NCBI GenBank assembly: GCA_019090385.1
Contig: JAHRWB010000226.1
Span: 1-35,506 of the forward strand
Direction: 5' to 3'
Length of the DNA stretch: 35,506 nt
Source of the DNA: Pseudomonadales bacterium
GTDB taxonomy: Bacteria > Pseudomonadota > Gammaproteobacteria > Pseudomonadales > Azotimanducaceae
Shown in pieces: positions 19,381 to 27,073 of the stretch; position 1 is the first letter of the stretch, and each line of letters starts with the position of its first letter. Under the pieces are notes generated by a model that searched no databases, was not told the origin of the DNA, and saw only the letters and a list, made by a program, of their open reading frames with translations. A program made the translations under genes and the position numbers.

Positions 19381-19911
19381 CTAAAATTTAACACCAAATG
19401 TACTTTGAAGAATTACCCGCGCATTCGCGCTACCGCCAACACCACGCGCGGTTATCCTGAAAATATCTACATTTTCCATAACCGCTGTATAAGAGGACGA
19501 CACCAAATGCGGGTTTTTATTTAGATCTACTGTCGCTACCCATTCAATAATATACCTGGGTGCTTCATCCACGCCGGCAATGGCTGTGGGCGCCACTACA
19601 CTCGTACCCCCACTCCACAAACCTGCAGCATCCCAATATTCCCCCGTGGCATAGGGTGCGGATATTGTTAATCCAGCAGTACCCGCAGCGGGAAAGGTAA
19701 CAGTGGGGTCTGCGACCCCGAGTAAAAATGTTTCGGCATCTTTCAAGGCCACCTCTGCAGCCTGAAATGCCAACACACTATCGTGACTATTTCGTGCCAT
19801 GCGTTGCTCAAGGCTGGTTGTTTGAACCGATGACACACCAATAATCGTCAATATCAGCAGGAGGACCAAGCTGATAAATAACACTACACCTTTTTGAGCA
19901 CGTAAATTCAT
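19381..19911 (-). CDS. pilX: PilX, minor pilin of the priming complex
   Basis: GspK-like minor pilin that with PilV, PilW, PilE, FimU and PilY1 primes pilus assembly. The 176-residue protein has a short leader ending AQKG, then the hydrophobic helix VVLFISLVLLLILTIIGVSS and the PilX N-terminal motif TTSLEQRMARNSHDSVLAFQAAE. As in other PilX/GspK proteins, there is no glutamate at mature position 5. The rest is a beta-rich globular domain ending RVILQSTFGVKF. Its ATG directly follows the TAA of pilW with no spacer, indicating coupled translation. Confidence 0.93.
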   Translation of the reverse strand: MNLRAQKGVVLFISLVLLLILTIIGVSSVQTTSLEQRMARNSHDSVLAFQAAEVALKDAETFLLGVADPTVTFPAAGTAGLTISAPYATGEYWDAAGLWSGGTSVVAPTAIAGVDEAPRYIIEWVATVDLNKNPHLVSSSYTAVMENVDIFRITARGVGGSANARVILQSTFGVKF

Positions 19912-21015
19912 TTATCCATTCCTGAGGTTGATGGTTTGGGTAAAAGTGCGTTGAAGTAATTGATTGTCCGCAGTCACTGCATCTACGCTGCTAGCAACCA
20001 CCATTATTCGTATCGTGCGAACAACGGAATTTACAGGAACCGCACTGGCCAAGACATACCGGTTAACTGAGGAGAGGTCATTGGTAGGTGTTGTGTCTAC
20101 ACCCAATAGCACCTGAAAATCTTCGATTCCCTGTATCAATTCCACCGGAGCCGCAGCACCCGTTTTACGCCAAAGGGATTTGATAGGATTACCCAGGTTA
20201 TTCACGCGATTTGCATCAGTAGCCAGATAATAAATCTCCGTTTGTATATGCCCAACTGTTGTTCCCTGAGCATCTGCTGCGTTTCCATAGGGAAAGTTCA
20301 TCGCAGATAAAGTTGAACCTGCTACATTTGAGAAATTGCCAGCACCGCCAGCACCATGTGATAACGTAGTGACTCCCGCAGCATTAGCGACTGCTGTGAT
20401 CTTGAAAACAGCCGCTTGCTCACAATTGTTAATCGCCACAATTTCATCGACCTGAAAATTAAGTCCTGCCCCTGCATCTAATACAGTTGGATTAGCGCTC
20501 GGAGATATCACCTGACTAATACGGCCTCCGGGGGCTTCGACGTGCCGCAATACCAGAATATCCGCATTTGAGTCCACCTCCGCCATGTCTATTCCGTTTC
20601 CGTTAATATGCGTATTGACGGAACCCCCTGCCGCTAAATTTTGAGGTAAAGAAACTGCTGCGGGATTGAAATTGCCACCACCCTGACCATCAAATACCTC
20701 TATGGATTGAGTAATATTAAACTCGAATAATGTATTCCAATTGTTATTGGGAATCGGGCCCAGTGTGTTAATAATCTTGTCTGCATCAGGGTCACAGCCC
20801 ATATATCCTCCAAGCCGTGCAGAATGCGAAATAAAATCAAGCGCAAACCTTGCATTTTCCTGCATTCGAGCCTGGCCATTCAGCAAATTGTAAGTTTGGC
20901 TATTGCCAACAAACAACTGCACAATGCCTGATGTGACCACCACTCCCAGGGCCAATGCCAGCATCAGCTCTATGAGAGAAAAGCCCTTTTGTTTTGTTAA
21001 TTTAGCACTATTCAT
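19912..21015 (-). CDS. pilW: PilW, minor pilin
   Basis: GspJ-like minor pilin. Leader MNSAKLTKQKG, cleaved before FSLIELMLALALGVVVTSG, with Glu5 present. The PilW signature NARFALDFISHSARLGGYMGCD follows. The long globular domain (367 residues in all) includes GSVNTHINGNGIDMAEVDSNADILVLRHVE and ends QLLQRTFTQTINLRNG. It is 5 bases after pilV and abuts pilX. It acts in the membrane as part of the tip/priming complex bridging to PilY1. Confidence 0.94.
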   Translation of the reverse strand: MNSAKLTKQKGFSLIELMLALALGVVVTSGIVQLFVGNSQTYNLLNGQARMQENARFALDFISHSARLGGYMGCDPDADKIINTLGPIPNNNWNTLFEFNITQSIEVFDGQGGGNFNPAAVSLPQNLAAGGSVNTHINGNGIDMAEVDSNADILVLRHVEAPGGRISQVISPSANPTVLDAGAGLNFQVDEIVAINNCEQAAVFKITAVANAAGVTTLSHGAGGAGNFSNVAGSTLSAMNFPYGNAADAQGTTVGHIQTEIYYLATDANRVNNLGNPIKSLWRKTGAAAPVELIQGIEDFQVLLGVDTTPTNDLSSVNRYVLASAVPVNSVVRTIRIMVVASSVDAVTADNQLLQRTFTQTINLRNG

Positions 21016-21020
21016 ATTGG

Positions 21021-21620
21021 CTATACCTGGCTGTCTATGCTGACAACACTCACGTTTGGCTGATTAGCTTCCTGCCATTGCACCGTAACGGTGATTACCC
21101 CGGCAACACTCACCGCGATGGAACCATCGCCCTGGGGTAACCCAGGTAAGTTAGCGATAGATGGGAGAACACCAGCAGCTCTCAAATTTGTACATACTCC
21201 GTTGGTATTAAAATTTCCCAGAGAACACTTCCAGACCGCTATATCAAATACAACCATTTGTGCCTCTGAACAATTAACAGCCTGACAATTTGTAGGTGCT
21301 GCTGGCACATCAGTAAGAGCGATACCACCGTATGCAACTCCCGGCACAGCACCTACTGCGACAAGTGGATTTGCCCGAATACGGTCCAAAATTTCGTAGG
21401 AAAGCTGAACAGCCTGACCACGTAACAAAGCAGACCCATTGTTTTGCAAACTGACCACCTGCAAACCTGTTATGCCAAGCACCCCCACACCCATAATGAG
21501 CACAGCAACTAATAGCTCGATCATCGAAAAGCCGGTGTTTTTAGCTTGACCCGAGTTTTTGGCTCTGCCAGCATTTTGCATCAGGCGAGCATCAAAGCCC
21601 TGTTTATTTATTATGGACAT
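21021..21620 (-). CDS. pilV: PilV, minor pilin
   Basis: GspI-like minor pilin with the prepilin site KNTG-FSMIELLVAVLIMGVGVLG and the PilV-type segment GLQVVSLQNNGSALLRGQAVQLSYEILDRIRANP. The C-terminal domain ends VTVTVQWQEANQPNVSVVSIDSQV, as in the PilV family. The ATG at 21620 overlaps the fimU stop by 10 bases (translational coupling) but makes a 29-residue leader. A second ATG inside it (MQNAGRAK) would give 16 residues. The leader has an AKNSGQ/AKNTG near-repeat with an 18-base period. Confidence 0.93.
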   Translation of the reverse strand: MSIINKQGFDARLMQNAGRAKNSGQAKNTGFSMIELLVAVLIMGVGVLGITGLQVVSLQNNGSALLRGQAVQLSYEILDRIRANPLVAVGAVPGVAYGGIALTDVPAAPTNCQAVNCSEAQMVVFDIAVWKCSLGNFNTNGVCTNLRAAGVLPSIANLPGLPQGDGSIAVSVAGVITVTVQWQEANQPNVSVVSIDSQV

Positions 21621-22120
21621 GTTAGAAAATCTCCAATATCTACGCGGCCAATCGCACTAACACTGGCTTGCCGGCCCCGGGGAACATCATCACACAAAAG
21701 CAATCTATCAACATTGGGGTCGCCGCCAAGACCGCCCAACAACATACCTCTGGAATTAAAGGTTAACGTGGCAACATTATTAAGATTACCGCCGGCATCA
21801 AAGGTGCCGTTGCTGATAGCGGGAAAACTCCTAAGGGCGTTATTACAATTACCACCGTTCCCCACAACCACACACCAGCCTGGACCCCATTCGTTAGTGC
21901 TATCGCCTGAATTTACTGCTTGCAAACTCACCGCAGTTCCACGATTGACCGCTTCACTGCGTGCCAGCATTGCGGCTAATACAAAATCATTGGCATTTGT
22001 CGTCAACGAACGCTGGGCTACAAAGCCGGAGAAAGCTGGTGCAGCCATTCCCAGCAACACCGCTGCAATCGCTAGTGTTACCAAAATTTCGACCAATGTC
22101 AGACCTCGCTGATAAGTCAT
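21611..22120 (-). CDS. fimU: FimU, minor pseudopilin (GspH/FimT family)
   Basis: First gene of the minor-pilin operon. The short leader MTYQRG precedes LTLVEILVTLAIAAVLLGMAAPAF with Glu5, then FVAQRSLTTNANDFVLAAMLARSEAVNRG, the typical GspH/FimT amphipathic helix. The C-terminal domain includes WGPGWCVVVG and a terminal cysteine pair (LLCDDVP, FLTCP). Length 169 is normal. A strong GGGAGGG ribosome site lies about 9 bases before the ATG. The name FimU rather than FimT follows from its place at the head of pilV-pilW-pilX-pilY1. Confidence 0.9.
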   Translation of the reverse strand: MTYQRGLTLVEILVTLAIAAVLLGMAAPAFSGFVAQRSLTTNANDFVLAAMLARSEAVNRGTAVSLQAVNSGDSTNEWGPGWCVVVGNGGNCNNALRSFPAISNGTFDAGGNLNNVATLTFNSRGMLLGGLGGDPNVDRLLLCDDVPRGRQASVSAIGRVDIGDFLTCP

Positions 22121-22173
22121 TCGTTCGCACCCTCCCTGAAGGCATGCATCTTTATCTAATAAACAATTAAGTT

Positions 22174-22201
22174 AAAAATATTCAGCCAATCTATGTTGGC
22201 T
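22174..22201 (-). terminator. Terminator- or attenuator-like hairpin upstream of fimU
   Basis: AGCCAA (22184-22189) and TTGGCT (22196-22201) form a perfect 6-bp stem with a 6-base loop. Read on the minus strand it is followed after two bases by ATATTTTT. It lies about 55 bases before the fimU start, so it would end a transcript coming from pilE or attenuate a longer fimU leader. The stem is short, so efficiency may be low. Confidence 0.4.
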
Positions 22202-22369
22202 ATCTGTGTCAGCTGTCTTGTCGTCAGCTAAATTCCATTAATAACTTACTTCACGAAAAGCAGTTTACAAAGTTCGGAGAGGATATGAGAGCGAGGACCG
22301 ATGTGCGGTCATTTTTCCGGATAAATGGTAAATATTTGGCAATAAAGCACAAATTTTGACCACAATTTA

Positions 22370-22385
22370 ACCGTTATGTACCGTT
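22370..22385 (+). promoter_or_regulatory. Tandem ACCGTT repeats, possible AlgR/LytTR-type site
   Basis: ACCGTT occurs at 22370-22375 and 22380-22385, a 10-base period that puts both on the same DNA face. The extended copies ACCGTTATG and ACCGTTTGG resemble the loose LytTR consensus and the AlgR core CCGTT. In Pseudomonas AlgR controls the fimU operon. The match is short and is only suggestive. Confidence 0.28.
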
Positions 22386-22629
22386 TGGCACTATTCAAGC
22401 ATTCAAGGTGGATATAGCAGGAATACTCTCAGCGTATCCTGAAGAAGCTATGAAGTAGTAAACAGCCCCGTAGGATCAACCATGCGGCAAGGCGAAGGTG
22501 CTCTGCCAGTTTGAAAACTATCTAGACAGGGCCAGTACAGGACCAAATGCTGGCTGCTGCTAAAGTGGAGATTTTCTAATTAGGAAAGCTTGTCTAGTGA
22601 CAGAAGTATGTCTGGCAAAAAATCTCGAA

Positions 22630-23124
22630 TTAATGGTCCTTCCAATTGTCTTCGCCCGCATCAGCAAAATCTGAATCGTTATTTTTATCCCACAACTGAC
22701 TGCCGTCGCTGTCAATACGTAAAGCACCGTTTGTCGCAACCGGTGACCCTACAATAGCAGTTGCCAGTATTTCAAATGTTGATCCATTTCCCGGAACATT
22801 TTGTACAGCGTAGTTATAACGTGTAGACCTTGGAGTGCAAATATTCGCGCTCACAGCGCCATTACTGGCATCTCCCGTACCATCCGCGTCAGTATCAACC
22901 AGCGTTGCATAACTGAAAGCCGCCGCGGCAAGGCGCTCCATACCCTGAGCACACAACAACAAATCTGACTGCCCTTCCGTTCGATAAGTTCTAATGCTGT
23001 ACTGAGTATACAGGGGCATAGCTATGGCGGAAATTAGGCCAATAATTGTTACCGCAATCAATAATTCTGTGAGAGTAAAACCCGAATTTCGATGTCGCTT
23101 ACGCCCGCTCATTACAGTTTCCAT
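22630..23124 (-). CDS. pilE: PilE, type IV minor pilin
   Basis: Type IVa pilin-like protein with cleavage site RNSG-FTLTELLIAVTIIGLISAIAMPLY and Glu5, then YTQYSIRTYRTEGQSDLLLCAQGMERLAA. The C-terminal domain carries a cysteine in NICTPRSTRYNYAV and acidic Asp-rich loops (VDTDADGTGD, DKNNDSDFADAGED). The Lys/Arg-rich sequence upstream of 23124 would give an implausibly long leader. I take the ATG at 23124 (METVMSGRKRHRNSG, 15-residue leader), preceded by a GGGTGAG-like site; the ATG at 23112 is also possible. It sits between fkpB and the fimU operon; in Pseudomonas it is the last gene of that operon. Confidence 0.88.
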   Translation of the reverse strand: METVMSGRKRHRNSGFTLTELLIAVTIIGLISAIAMPLYTQYSIRTYRTEGQSDLLLCAQGMERLAAAAFSYATLVDTDADGTGDASNGAVSANICTPRSTRYNYAVQNVPGNGSTFEILATAIVGSPVATNGALRIDSDGSQLWDKNNDSDFADAGEDNWKDH

Positions 23125-23214
23125 ATCGCTCACCCACAATTTATTTCTGGTCCGCTTTCGTTTTGAACAGGTAGCTTTCAACCACGCTATTCAACTATTC
23201 AATTCAACCACCTG

Positions 23215-23730
23215 TTAGAACTCTTGCACTGAGGACAATAAACCTTCCTGAACGTCCAGAATAGTCACTTCAAAAACCAGCGCGCGCCCCGCCAGCGGGT
23301 GATTAAAATCCACAAGGATCTGCTGCTCATGGACGGACTTCACTATTCCTGGCAACTCTCCACCCACTCCGGCAAATGACACCATTAAACCCGGTTCAAG
23401 CTGAATATCATCGGCGAATTTATCACGATGAATGTAATTTATGTTGTTCGGGTTCACTTTTCCGAAGGCTTGTTCCTCCGATAACTCAAAACGACGTGAA
23501 TCCCCGGTGGACAAGCCCAAAATACAACGCTCAAAGCCAGGTAAAAGATTACCGTCACCGACTCGCAATTGCGCGGGGCCAGAGCTTGCTGTTGAATCAA
23601 TGGGTTCACCATTCATAAGGCTCAAAGCAAAATGTAATTTTACCCGGCTATTTGGACCAATTGTTTGTGCCCCGTTTGGTAACTTGGCTTTCTGTGGAGG
23701 GCCTTTTTGGAAATCTTGTTTTTTCTGCAT
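23215..23730 (-). CDS. fkpB: FKBP-type peptidyl-prolyl isomerase of the FkpB/SlpA group
   Basis: Cytosolic prolyl cis-trans isomerase of the SlyD/FkpB family. The domain runs from RVKLHFALSLMNGEPIDSTASSGP through LRVGDGNLLPGFERCILGLSTGDSRRFEL and the inserted flap domain to VDFNHPLAGRALVFEVTILDV, all family landmarks. The N-terminal 25 residues (KKQDFQKGPPQKAKL) are a basic extension. No metal-binding His/Cys tail of SlyD is present, which favours FkpB. It lies downstream of lspA as in most gammaproteobacteria, but ispH, its usual follower, is replaced by pilE. Confidence 0.93.
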   Translation of the reverse strand: MQKKQDFQKGPPQKAKLPNGAQTIGPNSRVKLHFALSLMNGEPIDSTASSGPAQLRVGDGNLLPGFERCILGLSTGDSRRFELSEEQAFGKVNPNNINYIHRDKFADDIQLEPGLMVSFAGVGGELPGIVKSVHEQQILVDFNHPLAGRALVFEVTILDVQEGLLSSVQEF

Positions 23731-23828
23731 CAGGTTTTTTCTACATCAAATAGTTGTTCGGAAATTTGCGGTGCTATATTTTGACGAGACTCTGTTTTTA
23801 ACCAAATCTGCTTTTTATGAAATATTGC

Positions 23829-24311
23829 TTATTCATGCAAAGCACCGGGTTTATCTTTTAAATCCGCGGCAATCAGATAAAGCCAGCCACAAGCACCCAA
23901 AAATATAGCAGAATCGGCTAGATTAAAAGCGGGAAAATTGTGCTCAAGGTAATGCACCAGAATAAAATCAACAACGTAGCCCTCGGTCATACGTCCCCAA
24001 AGATTCCCAAGGGCTCCGCCCAGAATCATGGCATAGGTAAAACCCAATAACCTCTCATGGGACTTAACCCGGTAAATTTCCCAAACAATGTATGCGGAGA
24101 ACCCCCAACCCAGGAGAATAAATACCCAGGTCTGCCAGCCACCGGCATCACTAAGGAAACTAAACGCAGCACCATTATTGTGCCACCGAACAATACTAAA
24201 CATCGGCCAGATCACTAGTTCATCACCCAGCGAAAGATTGTCGCTAATATAATGCTTGGACAATCTATCCAAAAATAAAACAGCGGCAGACAGTCCGTAC
24301 CAGCGACTCAC
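23829..24311 (-). CDS. lspA: Lipoprotein signal peptidase (signal peptidase II)
   Basis: Aspartic protease of the inner membrane that cleaves prolipoprotein signal peptides, including that of BamD. The 160 residues have four hydrophobic helices and the family blocks LDRLSKHYI, HNNGAAFSFLSDAGGWQ, GGALGNLWGR, GYVVDFILVHY and AFNLADSAI. The catalytic pair is Asp115 and Asp133. The usual Asp of the GNL-x-DR block is Gly106 here, a notable change next to the active site. The start is a GTG whose last bases form the TGA stop of ribF (GTGA overlap), so translation is coupled directly to ribF with no ileS between. Confidence 0.96.
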   Translation of the reverse strand: MSRWYGLSAAVLFLDRLSKHYISDNLSLGDELVIWPMFSIVRWHNNGAAFSFLSDAGGWQTWVFILLGWGFSAYIVWEIYRVKSHERLLGFTYAMILGGALGNLWGRMTEGYVVDFILVHYLEHNFPAFNLADSAIFLGACGWLYLIAADLKDKPGALHE

Positions 24312-25228
24312 GCAAATGCCGCCCTTGCAGACTGCATATCCCGTTGAATCTGTTCTTTGAGCGCCTCTAAAGAATCGAATTTCTTTTCTTCCCTAATTTT
24401 GTGTCTAAAGGTTACAGTCAATAATTCCCCGTACAAATCTCCACTCCAATCAAATATATGGACTTCCAGGAGAGGCTCGCTGCCGTCTACGGTCGGGCGC
24501 ATACCTATGTTCGCAACACCCTGGTAAATTTTGTCCAGCCCACCAACTTCTACAGCAAAAACACCACTTAATGCTGATTGATAGCGACGTACTCTTAAAT
24601 TTGCAGTAGGTGCACCCAGTTGCCGACCCAGTTGCCGACCATATACTACCCGACCCATGATAAAATACGGATGACCCAAAAGACTCTCAGCGGTATGTAA
24701 ATTCCCTTTGCTCAATTCTTCGCGAATGCGAGAGCTACTTACACGCCCGTGTTCAAAAGTAAGTGTGCCTAAGTGACTTACGCCAAAACCATATTTGTCA
24801 CCAGCTTCTTTTAGCATGCTGTAGTCGCCTTCGGCACCCTGTCCAAAGCGAAAATCATCGCCAACAACCAGGTATTTTACATCCAGACGTCTGACCAAAA
24901 AATCTTCGATGACCGTATGCGCAGCCACTTTAGACATTGCTTTATTGAAGGCCAAACACAAAACTCGATCCAATCCGGAATTTTTCAACAAAGTGATTTT
25001 CTCACGAAAACGAGTGAGTCGCGCAGGCACCGCACCACCGCGGAAAAATTCACGTGGTTGTGGCTCAAAGGTTATCAATACACTCGGTACCGATAACTCT
25101 TCTGATTTAGCAATTAAATGCGCCAGCAACATTTGATGACCATGGTGCACACCATCGAAATTCCCCACGGTGACAACACAACCACTATGCCGCTTCTTCA
25201 CATTGTAGATACCTCGAATTACCTCCAT
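24308..25228 (-). CDS. ribF: Bifunctional riboflavin kinase / FMN adenylyltransferase
   Basis: Makes FMN from riboflavin and then FAD. The N-terminal adenylyltransferase domain has VTVGNFDGVHHGHQMLLAHL, VLITFEPQPREFF and YLVVGDDFRFGQGAEGD followed by VSSSRIREEL. The C-terminal kinase domain has GRVVYGRQLGRQLGAPTANL, where the family usually has GFPTAN. I use the ATG at 25228 (MEVIRGIYNV), which matches the E. coli start and has GGTGAG upstream; the frame also opens with a GTG at 25234, immediately after the murJ stop. The normal neighbour ileS is absent and lspA overlaps the stop. Confidence 0.96.
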   Translation of the reverse strand: MEVIRGIYNVKKRHSGCVVTVGNFDGVHHGHQMLLAHLIAKSEELSVPSVLITFEPQPREFFRGGAVPARLTRFREKITLLKNSGLDRVLCLAFNKAMSKVAAHTVIEDFLVRRLDVKYLVVGDDFRFGQGAEGDYSMLKEAGDKYGFGVSHLGTLTFEHGRVSSSRIREELSKGNLHTAESLLGHPYFIMGRVVYGRQLGRQLGAPTANLRVRRYQSALSGVFAVEVGGLDKIYQGVANIGMRPTVDGSEPLLEVHIFDWSGDLYGELLTVTFRHKIREEKKFDSLEALKEQIQRDMQSARAAFA

Positions 25229-25234
25229 GCGCAC

Positions 25235-26812
25235 TCACCCGTTATAACGTAAATCATGCATTCGTATTCCCATCAATAATAAGATACAAAAATATGTAAT
25301 ACCGCCAGCAAAACAGAGCAAGGCCAGATTAAATACCCGCTCCATCATACTCATTGCGTACCAATCAATTGTTTCCGGCATCAGTAAAAATAAAACCGCA
25401 ACCATCAGCACACTGGCAATAATCACTTTTAGCGCAAATACACAAAACGAAAAATCTGGTGTGTACAATCTAAGCAGGATTAGCCCCCTCAACAACAAAT
25501 AGCTATTGACCAAAGCCGCCATGCTAGTGGCAAATGCTAAGCCAACATGTCCCATCCAGGTAAACATGGCAAGATTACCTACTATATTAACCGCAACGGC
25601 TATCGCACCTATTCTAAAGGGTGTGCGCACGTCCATACGAGCAAAATAAGCCGGCACCATAATTTTCACCATACACAGACCAAATAATCCAACGGCATAA
25701 GCCCTTAAGCTGAGCGCAGCCATTTCTGCATCAAACTGACTTAGCGCCCCGTGGAAGAATATAGTGGTAATGAGTGGTACAGCAAGCACAAACAGTGCAA
25801 TTGCCGCGGGAAAGGCCCACAATAAACCCATACGCATTCCCCAACTCAAGGCCTGGCGAAACCCAGCCATATCTCCCGATGTAAACAAGCGTGAAAGGTT
25901 AGGTAACAAGACAGTACCCAGTGTTACTGCAACCAGGCCTAAAGGAAGTTCCATCAAGCGATCAGAGTAGTACAACCACGAAATACTGCCAACACTCAAG
26001 GTAGATGCCAGCATAGTATCAACCAATGCATTTATTTGCCCAACCGAGGCTGCAAATGCTGCTGGCACAATGAGTTTTCTAACCCGCGCCACACCCGGGT
26101 GTTTGCGCCTAATTTTAGGCAGAACCAGCATATTTAAACGCTTTAATGCGGGAAACTGGAACAAAAATTGTAAAATGCCAGCCGCAAGTACGCCCCAGGC
26201 CAGTGCCATTACTGGCGTTTCAAATTGAGGTGCTATGATTAACGCCGCAGCTATCAGGCAAACATTAAGCAGCACCGGAGTAAAAGCAGGAACCGCGAAT
26301 TTATCAAAACTATTCAGAATTGCACCCGACAAAGCTGTCAGCGAAATAAACCCCAGATAGGGGAAACACACTCTGAGCATGTCTGATGCAATACTCAATT
26401 GCTCCTCACTGCCCCTAAACCCCGGTGCAAAAACCAGAATCAACGTCGGCGCGATAAACATTCCCACTATACAAACGGTAAACAGGGCCAGTGCCAGTTC
26501 AGCACTGATAGCCTGTATAAAAAATAATAATTCAGCACGAGATTTTCGGCTTTTATAATCCGACAGCACCGGCACAAAAGACTGGGCAAACGCACCTTCT
26601 GCAAACAAACGCCGAAATAAGTTGGGAATGCGAAAGGCAACAAAAAATGCATCAGCAAGACCAGAGGCACCAAAAAAATGCGACAATACAATATCTCGGA
26701 CAAACCCCGAAATACGAGACAACAAAGTCATCAACGCAACCACAGTGCCTTGATTGGACAAACTGTGTTTGGGCGAATCGGATTGTTTTTGCGATACCGG
26801 CTCAGCACTCAT
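25235..26812 (-). CDS. murJ: MurJ, lipid II flippase
   Basis: Integral-membrane MOP-family transporter that flips lipid II for peptidoglycan synthesis. The 525 residues contain about 14 hydrophobic helices. The N-terminal signature is LMTLLSRISGFVRDIVLSHFFGAS, followed by ADAFFVAFRIPNLFRRLFAEGAFAQSFVPVLSDYK, both typical of MurJ/MviN. Four conserved arginines in the first half are visible in these motifs. The ATG at 26812 has no clear ribosome site and gives about 25 polar residues before the first helix; a GTG inside QGTVVALM is an alternative. It abuts ribF. Confidence 0.96.
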   Translation of the reverse strand: MSAEPVSQKQSDSPKHSLSNQGTVVALMTLLSRISGFVRDIVLSHFFGASGLADAFFVAFRIPNLFRRLFAEGAFAQSFVPVLSDYKSRKSRAELLFFIQAISAELALALFTVCIVGMFIAPTLILVFAPGFRGSEEQLSIASDMLRVCFPYLGFISLTALSGAILNSFDKFAVPAFTPVLLNVCLIAAALIIAPQFETPVMALAWGVLAAGILQFLFQFPALKRLNMLVLPKIRRKHPGVARVRKLIVPAAFAASVGQINALVDTMLASTLSVGSISWLYYSDRLMELPLGLVAVTLGTVLLPNLSRLFTSGDMAGFRQALSWGMRMGLLWAFPAAIALFVLAVPLITTIFFHGALSQFDAEMAALSLRAYAVGLFGLCMVKIMVPAYFARMDVRTPFRIGAIAVAVNIVGNLAMFTWMGHVGLAFATSMAALVNSYLLLRGLILLRLYTPDFSFCVFALKVIIASVLMVAVLFLLMPETIDWYAMSMMERVFNLALLCFAGGITYFCILLLMGIRMHDLRYNG

Positions 26813-26941
26813 GTCTATATAACTCTTATGCCTGACCGAGTAGTATGGAGGGCCATTTTAGTGGTCTTGGTAGCTTCGGATCAAGCTGTACATTAAAACT
26901 GTAATAGATGCCTTTTTCCTGGATATTAACGAGCTAAACTA

Positions 26942-26970
26942 TTGACATACGCGAAGCTCGACGGCATATT
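26942..26970 (+). promoter_or_regulatory. Sigma-70 promoter for rpsT
   Basis: A perfect -35 TTGACA (26942-26947) is separated by exactly 17 bases from the -10-like CATATT (26965-26970; 4 of 6 consensus). Transcription would begin near 26977, giving a leader of about 95 bases before the rpsT start, which holds the hairpin at 27002-27021. Confidence 0.6.
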
Positions 26971-26986
26971 GTTGCGTCCTTGATTT

Positions 26987-27021
26987 AGGTGCCGGGATTT
27001 TAGGTGTCGGATACGGCACCT
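26987..27021 (+). promoter_or_regulatory. Alternative-hairpin element in the rpsT leader
   Basis: AGGTGCCG (26987-26994) and its near copy AGGTGTCG (27002-27009) can each pair with CGGCACCT (27014-27021). The near pairing has a GATA tetraloop and one G-U pair; the far pairing is perfect with a 19-base loop. The copies therefore compete for one partner, which suits feedback control by S20, known for rpsT in E. coli. The role here is inferred. Confidence 0.4.
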
Positions 27022-27073
27022 GCGCACCGAGAGTACACGACAACCCATTTGATAAATTCCAGAGGAATACAAA

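Larger units (their letters stand above)
22121..22629. other. 509-base gap between pilE and fimU, with regulatory structure
   Basis: No protein-coding frame of note lies here. The fimU-proximal half (22121-22400) is AT-rich and should carry the promoter of the minor-pilin operon. It contains a hairpin followed by a T-run on the minus strand (22174-22201) and two direct ACCGTT repeats one helical turn apart (22370-22385). The distal half (about 22400-22620) is less AT-rich and has several short inverted segments, for example GACA/TGTC at 22599-22612. It could hold a small RNA, an unannotated leader or a sequence remnant. I cannot identify it. Confidence 0.6.

Noticed and set aside
22386-22401. 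Sigma-54-like element TGGCAC-N5-AAGCA on the plus strand
   Set aside because: The GG/GC spacing fits, but the -12 box has AA instead of TT, and it points away from fimU toward the 3' end of pilE, where there is no plus-strand gene.
24615-24638. 12-base tandem repeat in ribF as another duplication event
   Set aside because: The encoded GRQLGRQLG has the normal family length at this position, so it is codon coincidence within a conserved motif.
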